Source: Liquorilactobacillus capillatus DSM 19910
GTDB taxonomy: Bacteria; Bacillota; Bacilli; Lactobacillales; Lactobacillaceae
Assembly (NCBI RefSeq): GCF_001434915.1
Contig: NZ_AZEF01000032.1
Coordinates: forward strand, 88,701 to 152,700
Length of the DNA: 64,000 nucleotides
Direction: 5' to 3'
Of the stretch, positions 53,945-62,597 are shown piece by piece. Every line of letters begins with the position of its first letter. Within the stretch, counting starts at the first letter, position 1. The translations under genes and the position numbers were made by a program. The notes beneath the pieces were generated by a model that did no database searches, was not told the origin of the DNA, and saw only the letters and a program-made list of their open reading frames with translations.

Positions 53945-55975
53945 ATGATGGAAAAGAAATTGGCTAAAAACGATAAGATTGCAATCAATAATATTCGTAT
54001 GCTGAGTGTCGAGATGGTTGAAAGAGCTAAGTCAGGACATCCTGGACTACCTTTAGGTGCGGCACCGATGGCATGGACACTGTGGAGCCGACATTTACGT
54101 CTTAATGCAAATGATCCTAAGTGGTTCGATCGTGATCGGTTTGTCTTATCTGCAGGGCATGGTTCAGCCTTATTGTACAGTCTGCTTCATCTCAGTGGTT
54201 TCGATATTACATTGGATGATCTTAAACATTTCCGCAAGTTTGGTAGTAAAACACCCGGGCACCCAGAATATGGAGTAGTTCCGGGGGTTGAAGCCACGAC
54301 AGGTCCCTTGGGTCAAGGCTTAGGCATGGCGGTAGGGATGGCGTTAGCTGAAGCTCATCTTGCAGCTAAGTTTAACAAAAAGATCAAGGTAATCGACCAT
54401 TACACCTATGTTTTAGCAGGTGATGGTGATCTAATGGAAGGCGTCTCACATGAGGCTGCTAGTTTTGCTGGTAACCAAGAACTTGCTAAGCTGATTGTTC
54501 TATATGATTCAAATGATATTTCGCTCGATGGACCAACTAGCCGCTCATTTAAAACAGATGTTAGACAGCGGTTTGAAAGTTATGGTTGGGATACCTTTGG
54601 TGTTGCAGATGGAAATGATGTTGAAGCAATCGATCAAGCTATTACAGCTGCTAAAAAAACAAATAAACCAACCTTGATCGAAGTAAAAACGACAATAGGT
54701 TTTGGATCACCTAATGCAGGAACTAACCTCGTTCACGGAAACCCTTTAGGCCAAGAGAACATGGGCAAGTTACGCAGAGCTTTAGATTGGAAGGCACCGG
54801 AGTTTACAGTACTACCTGAAGTTAAGGCATGTGTGCAGAAATTGATTGTTCAACGAGGACAGATTGCTGAAAAACAATGGAATAAAAAAATTGGGGAGCT
54901 GCAGGAGAGTGATCCTATACTGCTGAAGCAATTGAAAACAGCGATGAGTGAAGTACCAATGACTGATGTAGCAGAGGATATTGCTAGCTATGAAAATGGG
55001 GCTGAAGCTTCACGTGATACAAGTCATAAGGTTATTCAAAGCATAGCTGCACGTTTGGATGAATTTGTTGGTGGTTCGGCTGATTTGGCTTCTTCGAATA
55101 AAACGACGATTGAGAATAGTCCGTTAATGAATACGGAAAATAGGGACGGGCGTAATATTGCTTTTGGTGTGAGGGAGTTCGCTCAAGGAACTATATTAAA
55201 TGGAATGGCACTTCATGGCGGAATGCGTGTTTTCGGAGGAACTTTCTTAGTCTTCTCAGATTACATGCGTGGGGCAATCAGACTTGCAGCTCTGGAAAAA
55301 TTACCAGTAACCTATGTTTTTACGCATGATTCAATTGCAGTAGGGGAAGATGGACCCACCCATCAGCCAGTAGAACAATTGATGAGTTTAAGATCGATCC
55401 CTAACGTCACTGTATTACGCCCAGCTGATCCAAATGAAACAATCGCAGCTTGGAAACATGCAATTGGAGCGCTAGATCATCCGACAGCATTGATTTTGAC
55501 AAGGCAGAAATTACCGGTCCTACCAGGTTCAAGTGAAACTGCCACTCTTGGGGTGGCACGTGGTGGTTATGTAATTTCAGTGCAGCGAGGACTGCATCCA
55601 GCCGGGATCTTATTAGCGACCGGCTCAGAGGTCTACTTGGCGATTAAAGTTCAGCAGGCACTGGCAAAACTTGGACAGGACGTTAGTGTCGTTTCAATGC
55701 CATCGATGGAATTATTTGAACAACAGTCGTCAAAATACCAAGAACAAGTGCTACCGTCAGATGTTCGCAGAAGAATTGCCATTGAAATGGGGACAACACT
55801 TGGATGGCAAAAGTATGTCGGCTTGGATGGTTCAGTAATCGGAATCGACCATTTTGGAGCCAGCGGAGCAGCAGATGAAGTTCTTGCAGCAAATAATTTT
55901 ACTGTTGAGCGAATTGTACAGATTTACCAACAGACGCATTCAAGTAATGAAATTAGGCTATCTGCAATTGGGTAA
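53945..55975 (+). CDS. tkt: Transketolase
   Basis: A 676-residue thiamine-diphosphate enzyme of the non-oxidative pentose phosphate pathway. Motifs: [18 protein letters not shown] at the N-terminus, [20 protein letters not shown] (cofactor site), the pyrimidine-domain [18 protein letters not shown] and [17 protein letters not shown]. Placed first in an operon with aroE, aroF and aroB behind an aromatic attenuator, it is dedicated to supplying erythrose 4-phosphate for DAHP synthase. ATG 53948 is an equally good start. Confidence 0.95.
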   Translation: MMEKKLAKNDKIAINNIRMLSVEMVERAKSGHPGLPLGAAPMAWTLWSRHLRLNANDPKWFDRDRFVLSAGHGSALLYSLLHLSGFDITLDDLKHFRKFGSKTPGHPEYGVVPGVEATTGPLGQGLGMAVGMALAEAHLAAKFNKKIKVIDHYTYVLAGDGDLMEGVSHEAASFAGNQELAKLIVLYDSNDISLDGPTSRSFKTDVRQRFESYGWDTFGVADGNDVEAIDQAITAAKKTNKPTLIEVKTTIGFGSPNAGTNLVHGNPLGQENMGKLRRALDWKAPEFTVLPEVKACVQKLIVQRGQIAEKQWNKKIGELQESDPILLKQLKTAMSEVPMTDVAEDIASYENGAEASRDTSHKVIQSIAARLDEFVGGSADLASSNKTTIENSPLMNTENRDGRNIAFGVREFAQGTILNGMALHGGMRVFGGTFLVFSDYMRGAIRLAALEKLPVTYVFTHDSIAVGEDGPTHQPVEQLMSLRSIPNVTVLRPADPNETIAAWKHAIGALDHPTALILTRQKLPVLPGSSETATLGVARGGYVISVQRGLHPAGILLATGSEVYLAIKVQQALAKLGQDVSVVSMPSMELFEQQSSKYQEQVLPSDVRRRIAIEMGTTLGWQKYVGLDGSVIGIDHFGASGAADEVLAANNFTVERIVQIYQQTHSSNEIRLSAIG

Positions 55976-55997
55976 GCCAGCGGGGGGAAGATGTTTA

Positions 55998-56855
55998 ATG
56001 GAGATCGATGGACATACAGAGCTGTACGGGTTTATAGCATATCCAGCAAAACACAGTTATTCACCAATTATGTATAATTGCAGTTTTGATCATTATAAAT
56101 TAAACGCATGCTACATTGCTTTTGAAGTTGCGCCGACCAAGTTGACTGATGCTATTCTAGGTGTTCGCAGTTTGGGAATTCAAGGATTCAACGTCTCAAT
56201 GCCGTTTAAGAAAACCATTATTCCATTGCTTGATGAGATTACACCAGCAGCCCAGCGGATTCAAGCGGTAAATACAGTGAAAAACAAAAATGGTCGTTTA
56301 CTTGGAGATTCAACAGATGGAGCTGGTTTCTTTGCAGATTTGCAGGCACGAGGTCGTCAGTTGAAGAAAAAAAAAATAATGATCCTTGGTGCGGGTGGAG
56401 CGGGACGAGCTATTATTGCGGCCGCAGCGGATTATGATTTAGCTGAAGTAAATATTTTTAAGCGACAAAATGGAACTTACCAAAAGGTCCAGGACTGGGT
56501 AAAAAAAGTTACTGCAGGTTCTAAAACGAGGTTTAACGTTTATCCGTATAGTGACATCCACAAAATGAAAGATATTTTAAGCCAAAGCGACATCTTAGTT
56601 AATGCGACCAATATTGGTATGACAGAGCAAAAATTGCCTTTAGCAGAAGAACTTGTAGCGAGTTTAGCATCGCGCCTACTAGTGTATGATGTTATTTACC
56701 ATCCAGCTGAAACTGTCCTGTTAAGAAGGGCCAAAGAGCGAGGGTGTCAAACCTGTAACGGTCTAGGAATGCTGTTGTGGCAAGGCGCATTAGCATTTGA
56801 ATCTTGGACAGGGCAGAAGATGCCAATAGAAGAAGTGAAAAAAAGACTGTATTAA
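55998..56855 (+). CDS. aroE: Shikimate dehydrogenase
   Basis: A 285-residue NADP-dependent enzyme reducing 3-dehydroshikimate. Substrate-binding YPAKHSYSPIMYN (SxS motif), the catalytic Lys in NVSMPFKKTIIPLL, and an Asp in GDSTDGAGF are present, then the Rossmann GAGGAGRAI and the C-terminal TCNGLGMLLWQGA. The ATG at 55998, 22 bases after the tkt stop and preceded by GGGGGGAAG, gives standard length; the frame's earlier start lies inside tkt. Confidence 0.92.
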   Translation: MEIDGHTELYGFIAYPAKHSYSPIMYNCSFDHYKLNACYIAFEVAPTKLTDAILGVRSLGIQGFNVSMPFKKTIIPLLDEITPAAQRIQAVNTVKNKNGRLLGDSTDGAGFFADLQARGRQLKKKKIMILGAGGAGRAIIAAAADYDLAEVNIFKRQNGTYQKVQDWVKKVTAGSKTRFNVYPYSDIHKMKDILSQSDILVNATNIGMTEQKLPLAEELVASLASRLLVYDVIYHPAETVLLRRAKERGCQTCNGLGMLLWQGALAFESWTGQKMPIEEVKKRLY

Positions 56856-56873
56856 TACAAGGAGGAAATAATA

Positions 56874-57863
56874 ATGATTATTATTTTAGATGAGAAGAAA
56901 GCCGAAAAAAAGATTGCTGAGTTAAAGAAGATTTTCAATGGACAAAAGCAGATCTTTGTTAATGATAACCGAGTAGCTATTCAAGGAGCAGATGTTAACG
57001 AACTACCAGCTGATATTGTAGCAACAGCAGAGATCATCACAGATGTTCCAGCTGCAGTCCAGGGCAGTCGTCTGTTCCATCCACAAGATACGGTTATTAA
57101 AACACCGCATGCTGTAATTGGGGGTGCTGAATTTATCATGATGGCGGGACCGTGTTCGGTTGAGAGTGAAGAACACGTCAAGAAAATGGCTAAGGTAGCC
57201 AAAGAAGGCGGTGCTAAGATCATCCGCGGTGGAGCATTTAAACCACGTACATCGCCGTACTCTTTCCAAGGACTAGGTGAAGAAGGTTTGAAATACCTGC
57301 GTGAAGCAGCGGATGAAAATGGAATGGATATGATCACTGAAGTTATGGATGACGAACATGTTGAGATGGTTGCAAAGTACACGGATATTTTTCAAATAGG
57401 CGCGCGTAACATGCAGAACTTTTCACTTTTAAAGACAGTTGGCAAGACCAATATCCCAGTTGCTTTAAAACGTGGGATGTCAGCTACAATTGATGATTTG
57501 TTGAATGCAGCAGAGTACATCGTTTCAGAGGGGAATAGACAGATCATGCTGCTTGAACGTGGAATCAGAACCTTTGATAATAAATACACACGTAATACTT
57601 TTGACTTAGGAGCAGTTCCTGTTTTGAAGAAGCTGACTCATTACCCTGTGATCGTTGATCCGAGCCATGCTGTTGGGGAATGGGACTTGGTAACACCAAT
57701 GGCTCTTGCGGGAGCAGCATCAGGGGCAGATGGCATGATCGTTGAGATCCATGATGAGCCTACAAAAGCTTTATCAGATGGGCCACAAGCATTGAAGCCT
57801 AAGACCTACTTAAAGATGGCCCAGAAAGTTTTTGAGGTTCATCAAGTAATCAGTAAGAAATAG
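56874..57863 (+). CDS. aroF: 3-deoxy-7-phosphoheptulonate (DAHP) synthase, type I beta
   Basis: A 329-residue enzyme condensing phosphoenolpyruvate and erythrose 4-phosphate, the committed step to aromatics. Residues 1-70 are a ferredoxin-like regulatory domain as in the Thermotoga-type enzyme; the barrel begins with MMAGPCSVESEEH, followed by KIIRGGAFKPRTSPYSFQG, IGARNMQNF, LKRGMSATIDD and VDPSHAVGEWD. The N-terminal domain suggests feedback inhibition by an aromatic end product, in addition to the attenuator. AGGAGG precedes the ATG. Confidence 0.95.
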   Translation: MIIILDEKKAEKKIAELKKIFNGQKQIFVNDNRVAIQGADVNELPADIVATAEIITDVPAAVQGSRLFHPQDTVIKTPHAVIGGAEFIMMAGPCSVESEEHVKKMAKVAKEGGAKIIRGGAFKPRTSPYSFQGLGEEGLKYLREAADENGMDMITEVMDDEHVEMVAKYTDIFQIGARNMQNFSLLKTVGKTNIPVALKRGMSATIDDLLNAAEYIVSEGNRQIMLLERGIRTFDNKYTRNTFDLGAVPVLKKLTHYPVIVDPSHAVGEWDLVTPMALAGAASGADGMIVEIHDEPTKALSDGPQALKPKTYLKMAQKVFEVHQVISKK

Positions 57864-57873
57864 GTGAAGCAAG

Positions 57874-58944
57874 ATGATAGAGGAAAATAATGAAATAATA
57901 CTCAAAAACTATCGTATCAAGATTCAAACGGGGCTGTTACACCAGCTAGAGGAATTCATTAAACCGTTATGGTCGCAAAGACAAGTTGCGTTAATTACCG
58001 ACGATAATGTTGGGCCGCTCTATGCTGCAACGGTTGAAAAACAACTTAATAAGATGAACTACAAGGTGGTAGTTTTAACAATTCCAGCTGGTGAAGCAAG
58101 TAAGTCGTGGCGACAAGTCCAAAGGGTGATCGAACTACTAGCACAAAATAACTTTGTCCGCTCGGACGGGATCATTGCCTTAGGCGGCGGTGTTGTTGGG
58201 GATCTTGCCGGTTTTATTGCATCGATTTATATGCGCGGCATTTCGTTGATCCAGATACCAACCTCATTGCTGGCACAGGTTGATAGTTCTGTTGGCGGTA
58301 AGACGGCAATTGATCTACCAGCTGGTAAAAATATGGTGGGCACTTTTTACCAGCCAGATTTGGTTCTGATTGATTCCACGACTATTAAGACTTTGCCTAA
58401 GCGAATGTTGGTCGAAGGGTATGGTGAGATTGTTAAATGTGCGGCGCTTGTGGGTGGGCGTTTCTGGGCAATCGTCCAAAGGGTAAATGAACCTGAAGAT
58501 ATTATTAGACAGGCGGAAAAATTAATCTACGCCAGTGTTTCTTTTAAAGCGGGTGTTGTACAACAGGATGAAAAAGAAACTGGTCTGCGTAAATTATTAA
58601 ATTTTGGCCATACATTTGGTCATGCAGTGGAATTGCTTGAAGATGGTCGGCTGATGCATGGAGAAGCAGTTGCGATAGGAATGGTACATGTAATGGCAGT
58701 TTTTGAGCAGAAAGGAATGACAGTTTCAGGGACAACAGCTGCGATAAGCGAACGTTTGGAACGGGTGGGACTGCCGCTGGATGCCCCGGAACTGGGAACA
58801 CCTGCTTTTTATCGCGCGATCCAGCACGATAAAAAAATTAGGGGAGATCAGTTGACTTTAGTCTACGTAAAAAAAATCGGCGAACCTGCTTTCTTCCCAC
58901 TTAAAACAGCTGAGCTGAAGAACTGGTTGGGAGCAGCAATATAG
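57874..58944 (+). CDS. aroB: 3-dehydroquinate synthase
   Basis: A 356-residue NAD- and metal-dependent enzyme forming 3-dehydroquinate from DAHP. Typical parts are the nucleotide site IALGGGVVGDLAGFIASIYM, QIPTSLLAQVDSSVGGKTAI, the metal ligand YGEIVKCAAL and the histidines in LNFGHTFGHAVE and MHGEAVAIGM. Ten bases separate it from aroF. No clear terminator was seen before the convergent GntR gene. Confidence 0.95.
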   Translation: MIEENNEIILKNYRIKIQTGLLHQLEEFIKPLWSQRQVALITDDNVGPLYAATVEKQLNKMNYKVVVLTIPAGEASKSWRQVQRVIELLAQNNFVRSDGIIALGGGVVGDLAGFIASIYMRGISLIQIPTSLLAQVDSSVGGKTAIDLPAGKNMVGTFYQPDLVLIDSTTIKTLPKRMLVEGYGEIVKCAALVGGRFWAIVQRVNEPEDIIRQAEKLIYASVSFKAGVVQQDEKETGLRKLLNFGHTFGHAVELLEDGRLMHGEAVAIGMVHVMAVFEQKGMTVSGTTAAISERLERVGLPLDAPELGTPAFYRAIQHDKKIRGDQLTLVYVKKIGEPAFFPLKTAELKNWLGAAI

Positions 58945-58996
58945 TTAGAAAAATGAAGTCAATATTCAAACTGTGAAATAACTGTTCAAATAAGCA

Positions 58997-59722
58997 TTAA
59001 TTAACAGATACAAAAGTATTGAATTTCAAGTATTTATAGTGAAAACGCATATGTGAGAATTCAAAAGGGGTTCCATTATCTAAAAAGAAGATCCCTTCCA
59101 TGATACCAGCTGGTTCTTTTTCCGATAACTGTAGCAGTTCTTGATCTTGTGAAGTTGACGGCTCTGCAAAAACGGAAAGAAATGATTTAGTGATCGCTTG
59201 ATGATGTTCCTGTTGGACATAGTTGAAGATCGATCCCTGAATAATAGCGTGTGACAACTCTGGGATAATCTTGATGGGAATATAGCCTGTTTCAATCATA
59301 AAAGGCTGCTCGTCAAATAAACGCAAGCGAACTATCTTATAGACAAAATCATCACTTTTTAAAAATAGGTCACGTTGCAGTTCACGGGTTGGCTTAGTTA
59401 CCTCAAACGAGAGAACTTTAATTTGTGGTTTCTGTCCATCCATCTTAAAATTATCAGTTACACCGAGATTGGAGCCTTCTTCATAGTTGAAAACTGATTC
59501 GTTTTTTAAGTATAGCGGATTGATAAAAGTTCCAGCACCGCGTTTCTTGAAGATAATACCGTCACTTGCCATCCGTCCTAATGCTCTTTTGATCGTACTA
59601 CGGCTGACACCATAAAGTGTACTTAATGACCGCTCGTCAGGTAGCTTAAGTTCAGGGTAAGTCCCTGCGAAAATCTTTTGTTTAAGATCAGTAATAATTT
59701 GTTTGTAGACCAGTTCCGCCAT
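58997..59722 (-). CDS. GntR/HutC-family regulator with UTRA domain
   Basis: A 241-residue regulator: winged helix (residues 1-70: LPDERSLSTLYGVSRSTIKR, then GAGTFI) and a UTRA ligand domain (about 85-235; YKIVRLRLFDEQPFMIETGY). Such proteins respond to phosphosugars or carboxylates. It is divergent from galE 290 bases away, but the target is not evident. Sequences like TCTAGTTA occur at 59752 and 59892 as possible sites. Confidence 0.88.
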   Translation of the reverse strand: MAELVYKQIITDLKQKIFAGTYPELKLPDERSLSTLYGVSRSTIKRALGRMASDGIIFKKRGAGTFINPLYLKNESVFNYEEGSNLGVTDNFKMDGQKPQIKVLSFEVTKPTRELQRDLFLKSDDFVYKIVRLRLFDEQPFMIETGYIPIKIIPELSHAIIQGSIFNYVQQEHHQAITKSFLSVFAEPSTSQDQELLQLSEKEPAGIMEGIFFLDNGTPFEFSHMRFHYKYLKFNTFVSVN

Positions 59723-59881
59723 AATTTTTCCCCTTATATTAATATCTAATCTCTAGTTAACCATAAGAAATTCTAAACGACAAGTCGAGGCTTGAACGGT
59801 TATAAGACTGTATTAATAGTTAATTTTTACTTAATTTAACAAAAAAGCACGAATAACTGGTAAAATGTTAGCGGATAGTCT

Positions 59882-59913
59882 TATAATTGTGTTCTAGTTA
59901 GAAAACGCTTATA
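59882..59913 (+). promoter_or_regulatory. galE promoter -10 with possible cre site
   Basis: TATAAT at 59882-59887 is followed by AGAAAACGCTTATA (59900-59913), 12 of 14 positions of the cre consensus, at the expected transcription start. The rest of the 290-base gap shows a GTGCA-rich palindrome around 59956-59976 and the galE ribosome site. Confidence 0.4.
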
Positions 59914-60015
59914 CGGACGTCTAGATGAGATTGCTTCTGATAAGTAAAAGCAAATGTGCATGGTCGTGCACCACAAGTTAAAATTTAGCTGTGCACTTCA
60001 AGGAGGAAATGCCTA

Positions 60016-61011
60016 ATGGCAGTATTAGTTTTAGGGGGAGCTGGCTATATCGGTTCTCATACAGTTGATCGTTTAGTTGAAAAGGGTGACGATGTCGTTG
60101 TTGTTGATAGTTTAGTTACAGGGCATCGTGCAGCTGTTAATAGTAAGGCTAAGTTTTATCAAGGTGATATTGCAGACAAACCTTTCATGCGGAAGGTTTT
60201 TGCTGAGAATCCAGCAGTTGATGCGGTGATCCATTTCGCTGCTTTTTCACTTGTTGCGGAGTCAATGAAAAAGCCGCTGAAGTATTTTGATAACAATACA
60301 GCTGGAATGATTAGCCTGTTGGAAGTAATGAACGAGGCCGGTGTTAAACGGATCGTCTTTTCTTCAACAGCTGCAACCTATGGTATTCCTGAAACAATGC
60401 CGATTAAGGAAAGTGACCCGCAAAAGCCAATCAATCCTTACGGTGAAAGCAAATTAGCGATGGAAAAAATTATGCATTGGACAGATCTTGCTCATGGTAT
60501 CAAGTTTGTAGCGTTGCGCTACTTTAATGTTGCTGGAGCTAAGCCGGATGGTAGTATTGGTGAAGACCACCATCCTGAAACGCATTTATTACCGATCGTT
60601 TTACAAGTTGCTGCAGGTACGCGTGAGAAACTGCAAATCTTTGGTGATGACTATAATACACCTGATGGAACTAATGTTCGTGATTATGTCCATCCATTTG
60701 ATTTGGCTGACGCACATATTTTAGCAGTACAATACTTGCGCGAAGGTAATAAGAGTGACGCCTTTAATTTAGGTTCTTCGACCGGCTTCTCGAATATGGA
60801 GATGCTAAAGGCTGCACGTGAAGTTACAGGCAAAGAGATCCCAACTGTTATGGCACCAAGAAGAGGTGGAGATCCGGATACATTGATCGCAGCTTCAGAT
60901 AAGGCCCGTGAGGTTCTAGGTTGGAAGCCAGCATTTGATGATATCCATAAAATTATTGAGACGGCTTGGAAGTGGCATCGGACACATCCAAACGGTTACG
61001 CAGATCGCTAA
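60016..61011 (+). CDS. galE: UDP-glucose 4-epimerase
   Basis: A 331-residue short-chain-dehydrogenase-fold enzyme interconverting UDP-glucose and UDP-galactose. N-terminal NAD motif [11 protein letters not shown], catalytic Ser/Thr in [18 protein letters not shown] with the Tyr-Lys pair, and [15 protein letters not shown] precedes the ATG. No Leloir partner genes are adjacent; the galactanase at 8877 could supply galactose-containing oligomers to the same route. Confidence 0.95.
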   Translation: MAVLVLGGAGYIGSHTVDRLVEKGDDVVVVDSLVTGHRAAVNSKAKFYQGDIADKPFMRKVFAENPAVDAVIHFAAFSLVAESMKKPLKYFDNNTAGMISLLEVMNEAGVKRIVFSSTAATYGIPETMPIKESDPQKPINPYGESKLAMEKIMHWTDLAHGIKFVALRYFNVAGAKPDGSIGEDHHPETHLLPIVLQVAAGTREKLQIFGDDYNTPDGTNVRDYVHPFDLADAHILAVQYLREGNKSDAFNLGSSTGFSNMEMLKAAREVTGKEIPTVMAPRRGGDPDTLIAASDKAREVLGWKPAFDDIHKIIETAWKWHRTHPNGYADR

Positions 61012-61084
61012 AAAAACTGTATTAAAAAATAATTCACTAGTAGTTGATATATTGGAATGTATTTTTAATAAAATGTGATTATAT

Positions 61085-61128
61085 AAGCATTGAAGGGATA
61101 CCAGAGGGTAAACTGACAATGCTTTTTT
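61085..61128 (+). terminator. Terminator after galE
   Basis: AAGCATTG and CAATGCTT form an 8-bp stem around a 24-base loop, followed by TTTTTT (61123-61128). Confidence 0.65.
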
Positions 61129-61223
61129 GTTTAGAAAAAATTATGATCAGCAATAAGTATAAGTAGTTCTGAATGCTACTATTTGAAAAAAGATTAAAAA
61201 AAGACTAGAATTCAGGGTGAAAA

Positions 61224-61237
61224 GTAAACGGTTACGT
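61224..61237. promoter_or_regulatory. Candidate cre site upstream of the dehydrogenase gene
   Basis: AGTAAACGGTTACG fits 12 of 14 cre positions, with a TATAAC -10-like box shortly after. A local LacI-type regulator site is an alternative, since the core resembles GTAAACGTTTAC at 41463. Nothing else was seen in the 225 bases after the galE terminator. Confidence 0.4.
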
Positions 61238-61353
61238 ATATGGACTATAACTGCTGCTAAATTAAGGAAAACCTCAAATGACAGAAGAAAATAGTCAGCT
61301 GTAATAGTTTATTTTTGATGTGTCATTTATTAAGATGAAGGAGGATGGTTTTG

Positions 61354-62424
61354 ATGAAGGCCGTAAGAATTTATGGGAAAAAAGATGTTCGGGTTGAGAA
61401 TATTCCGATAGCGGATCCACGTGATAATCAAGTTCAGATAAAAGTTAAGTATTGCGGCATTTGCGGTAGTGATTTACATGCGTATTTAGAAGCATGGGGC
61501 TTACCTACTGAACCGCATCCACTGACTGAAAGAACACTGCCGATTACATTGGGACATGAGTTTGCGGGTGAAGTTGTCAAGGTCGGGGCTAACGTAACAA
61601 CGCTGAAAAAGGGCGATGCTGTAGCAGTCGAACCACTGATTGCTTGTGGAAAATGCGATAATTGCCGCCGAGGGGATTATAATTTTTGCAACCGGGTCTT
61701 TGCTCCAGATGGTGCCGGTAATTTTCTCGGTTTCTCTGATGATGGTGGTTTTGCAGAATATGCAAATGTTCAAGAAGTTTTCGCGCATAAAATGCCTGCT
61801 GGCATGAGCTATGAGTTAGGTGCTTTAGCAGAACCAACGGCTGTTGTTTTTGAAGGTATCAAACGCAGTGGGTTACATGAAGGGCAAAATGTTGCTGTTT
61901 TAGGAGCTGGACCAATCGGTTTACTAACCGCGTTACTAGCTAAAATTGCGGGCGCAGATAATATTTATATTATTGATGTCTCCAAGTCCCGTTTAGCCAA
62001 AGCAAGAGAGTTAGGGATCAAAAAAACGTTGGATCCTTTAAAAGTAGATGTTGTTGAAGAAGTTAAGAAAGACTGCCCTAATGGTGTAGATATAACCTTT
62101 GAAGCCGCTGGTGTGCAGGCGACCTTTGATTCGGGCTTAAAATTAACCAGAAGAAATGGGACTTTCCAAATCGTGGCTCTTTTTGGGCGCCCTGTAACGA
62201 TTGATTTAACCAATGATTTAATCATGAATGGGATTAAGATTGAGACGACATTGGCATATAATAACTCCTTTACATCTGTTCTAGGGATGTTGAAGAACCA
62301 TCCAGAATTATTTGAAAAGATTATCACTAAGAAGATTGGTTTAGACGATGTCGTTGAAGAGGGGATCAAAACACTGGCATTTGATAAGGAACAAGTTAAG
62401 ATCTTAGTCTCGCCGGAGAAATAA
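61354..62424 (+). CDS. bdhA: Zinc-dependent alcohol dehydrogenase, 2,3-butanediol dehydrogenase type
   Basis: A 356-residue medium-chain dehydrogenase. Catalytic zinc site: Cys in CGICGSDLH and GHEFAGEV; structural zinc site: CGKCDNCRRGDYNFC; NAD fold: VLGAGPIGLLTALLAK. The insertion GLPTEPHPLTERTLPITLGH is typical of (R,R)-butanediol/acetoin reductases. It could reduce the acetoin produced by alsD. The start at 61354 is preferred, because the ATG at 61345 lies directly on the AAGGAGG ribosome site. Confidence 0.85.
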   Translation: MKAVRIYGKKDVRVENIPIADPRDNQVQIKVKYCGICGSDLHAYLEAWGLPTEPHPLTERTLPITLGHEFAGEVVKVGANVTTLKKGDAVAVEPLIACGKCDNCRRGDYNFCNRVFAPDGAGNFLGFSDDGGFAEYANVQEVFAHKMPAGMSYELGALAEPTAVVFEGIKRSGLHEGQNVAVLGAGPIGLLTALLAKIAGADNIYIIDVSKSRLAKARELGIKKTLDPLKVDVVEEVKKDCPNGVDITFEAAGVQATFDSGLKLTRRNGTFQIVALFGRPVTIDLTNDLIMNGIKIETTLAYNNSFTSVLGMLKNHPELFEKIITKKIGLDDVVEEGIKTLAFDKEQVKILVSPEK

Positions 62425-62450
62425 ATTAATAGTAGAGAAGTAGCAATTAT

Positions 62451-62495
62451 AAAAGTTCAGAAGCATTATTTAAAAATAGTGCGTCTGAACTTTTT
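62451..62495 (+). terminator. Terminator after the butanediol-type dehydrogenase
   Basis: AAAAGTTCAGA and TCTGAACTTTTT form an 11-bp stem with an inner GCATTAT/ATAGTGC hairpin. Confidence 0.8.
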
Positions 62496-62556
62496 AGATT
62501 ATATTAAATCTAACTTAATTGAGACCCTAATCATAGATTATTTATATCTGTGAGTT

Positions 62557-62581
62557 TATAATACTATTGGAAACGGTCACA
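62557..62581 (+). promoter_or_regulatory. -10 box and overlapping cre site for oleate hydratase
   Basis: TATAAT (62557-62562) is followed by TGGAAACGGTCACA (62568-62581), matching 13 of 14 positions of the CcpA operator TGWAANCGNTNWCA, over the predicted transcription start. This position predicts repression on preferred sugars. Confidence 0.6.
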
Positions 62582-62597
62582 AGAAGGGGCGGATACT

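Noticed and set aside
57003-57382. Minus-strand open frames within aroF
   Set aside because: They lie wholly inside a strongly conserved enzyme gene and show no start signals.
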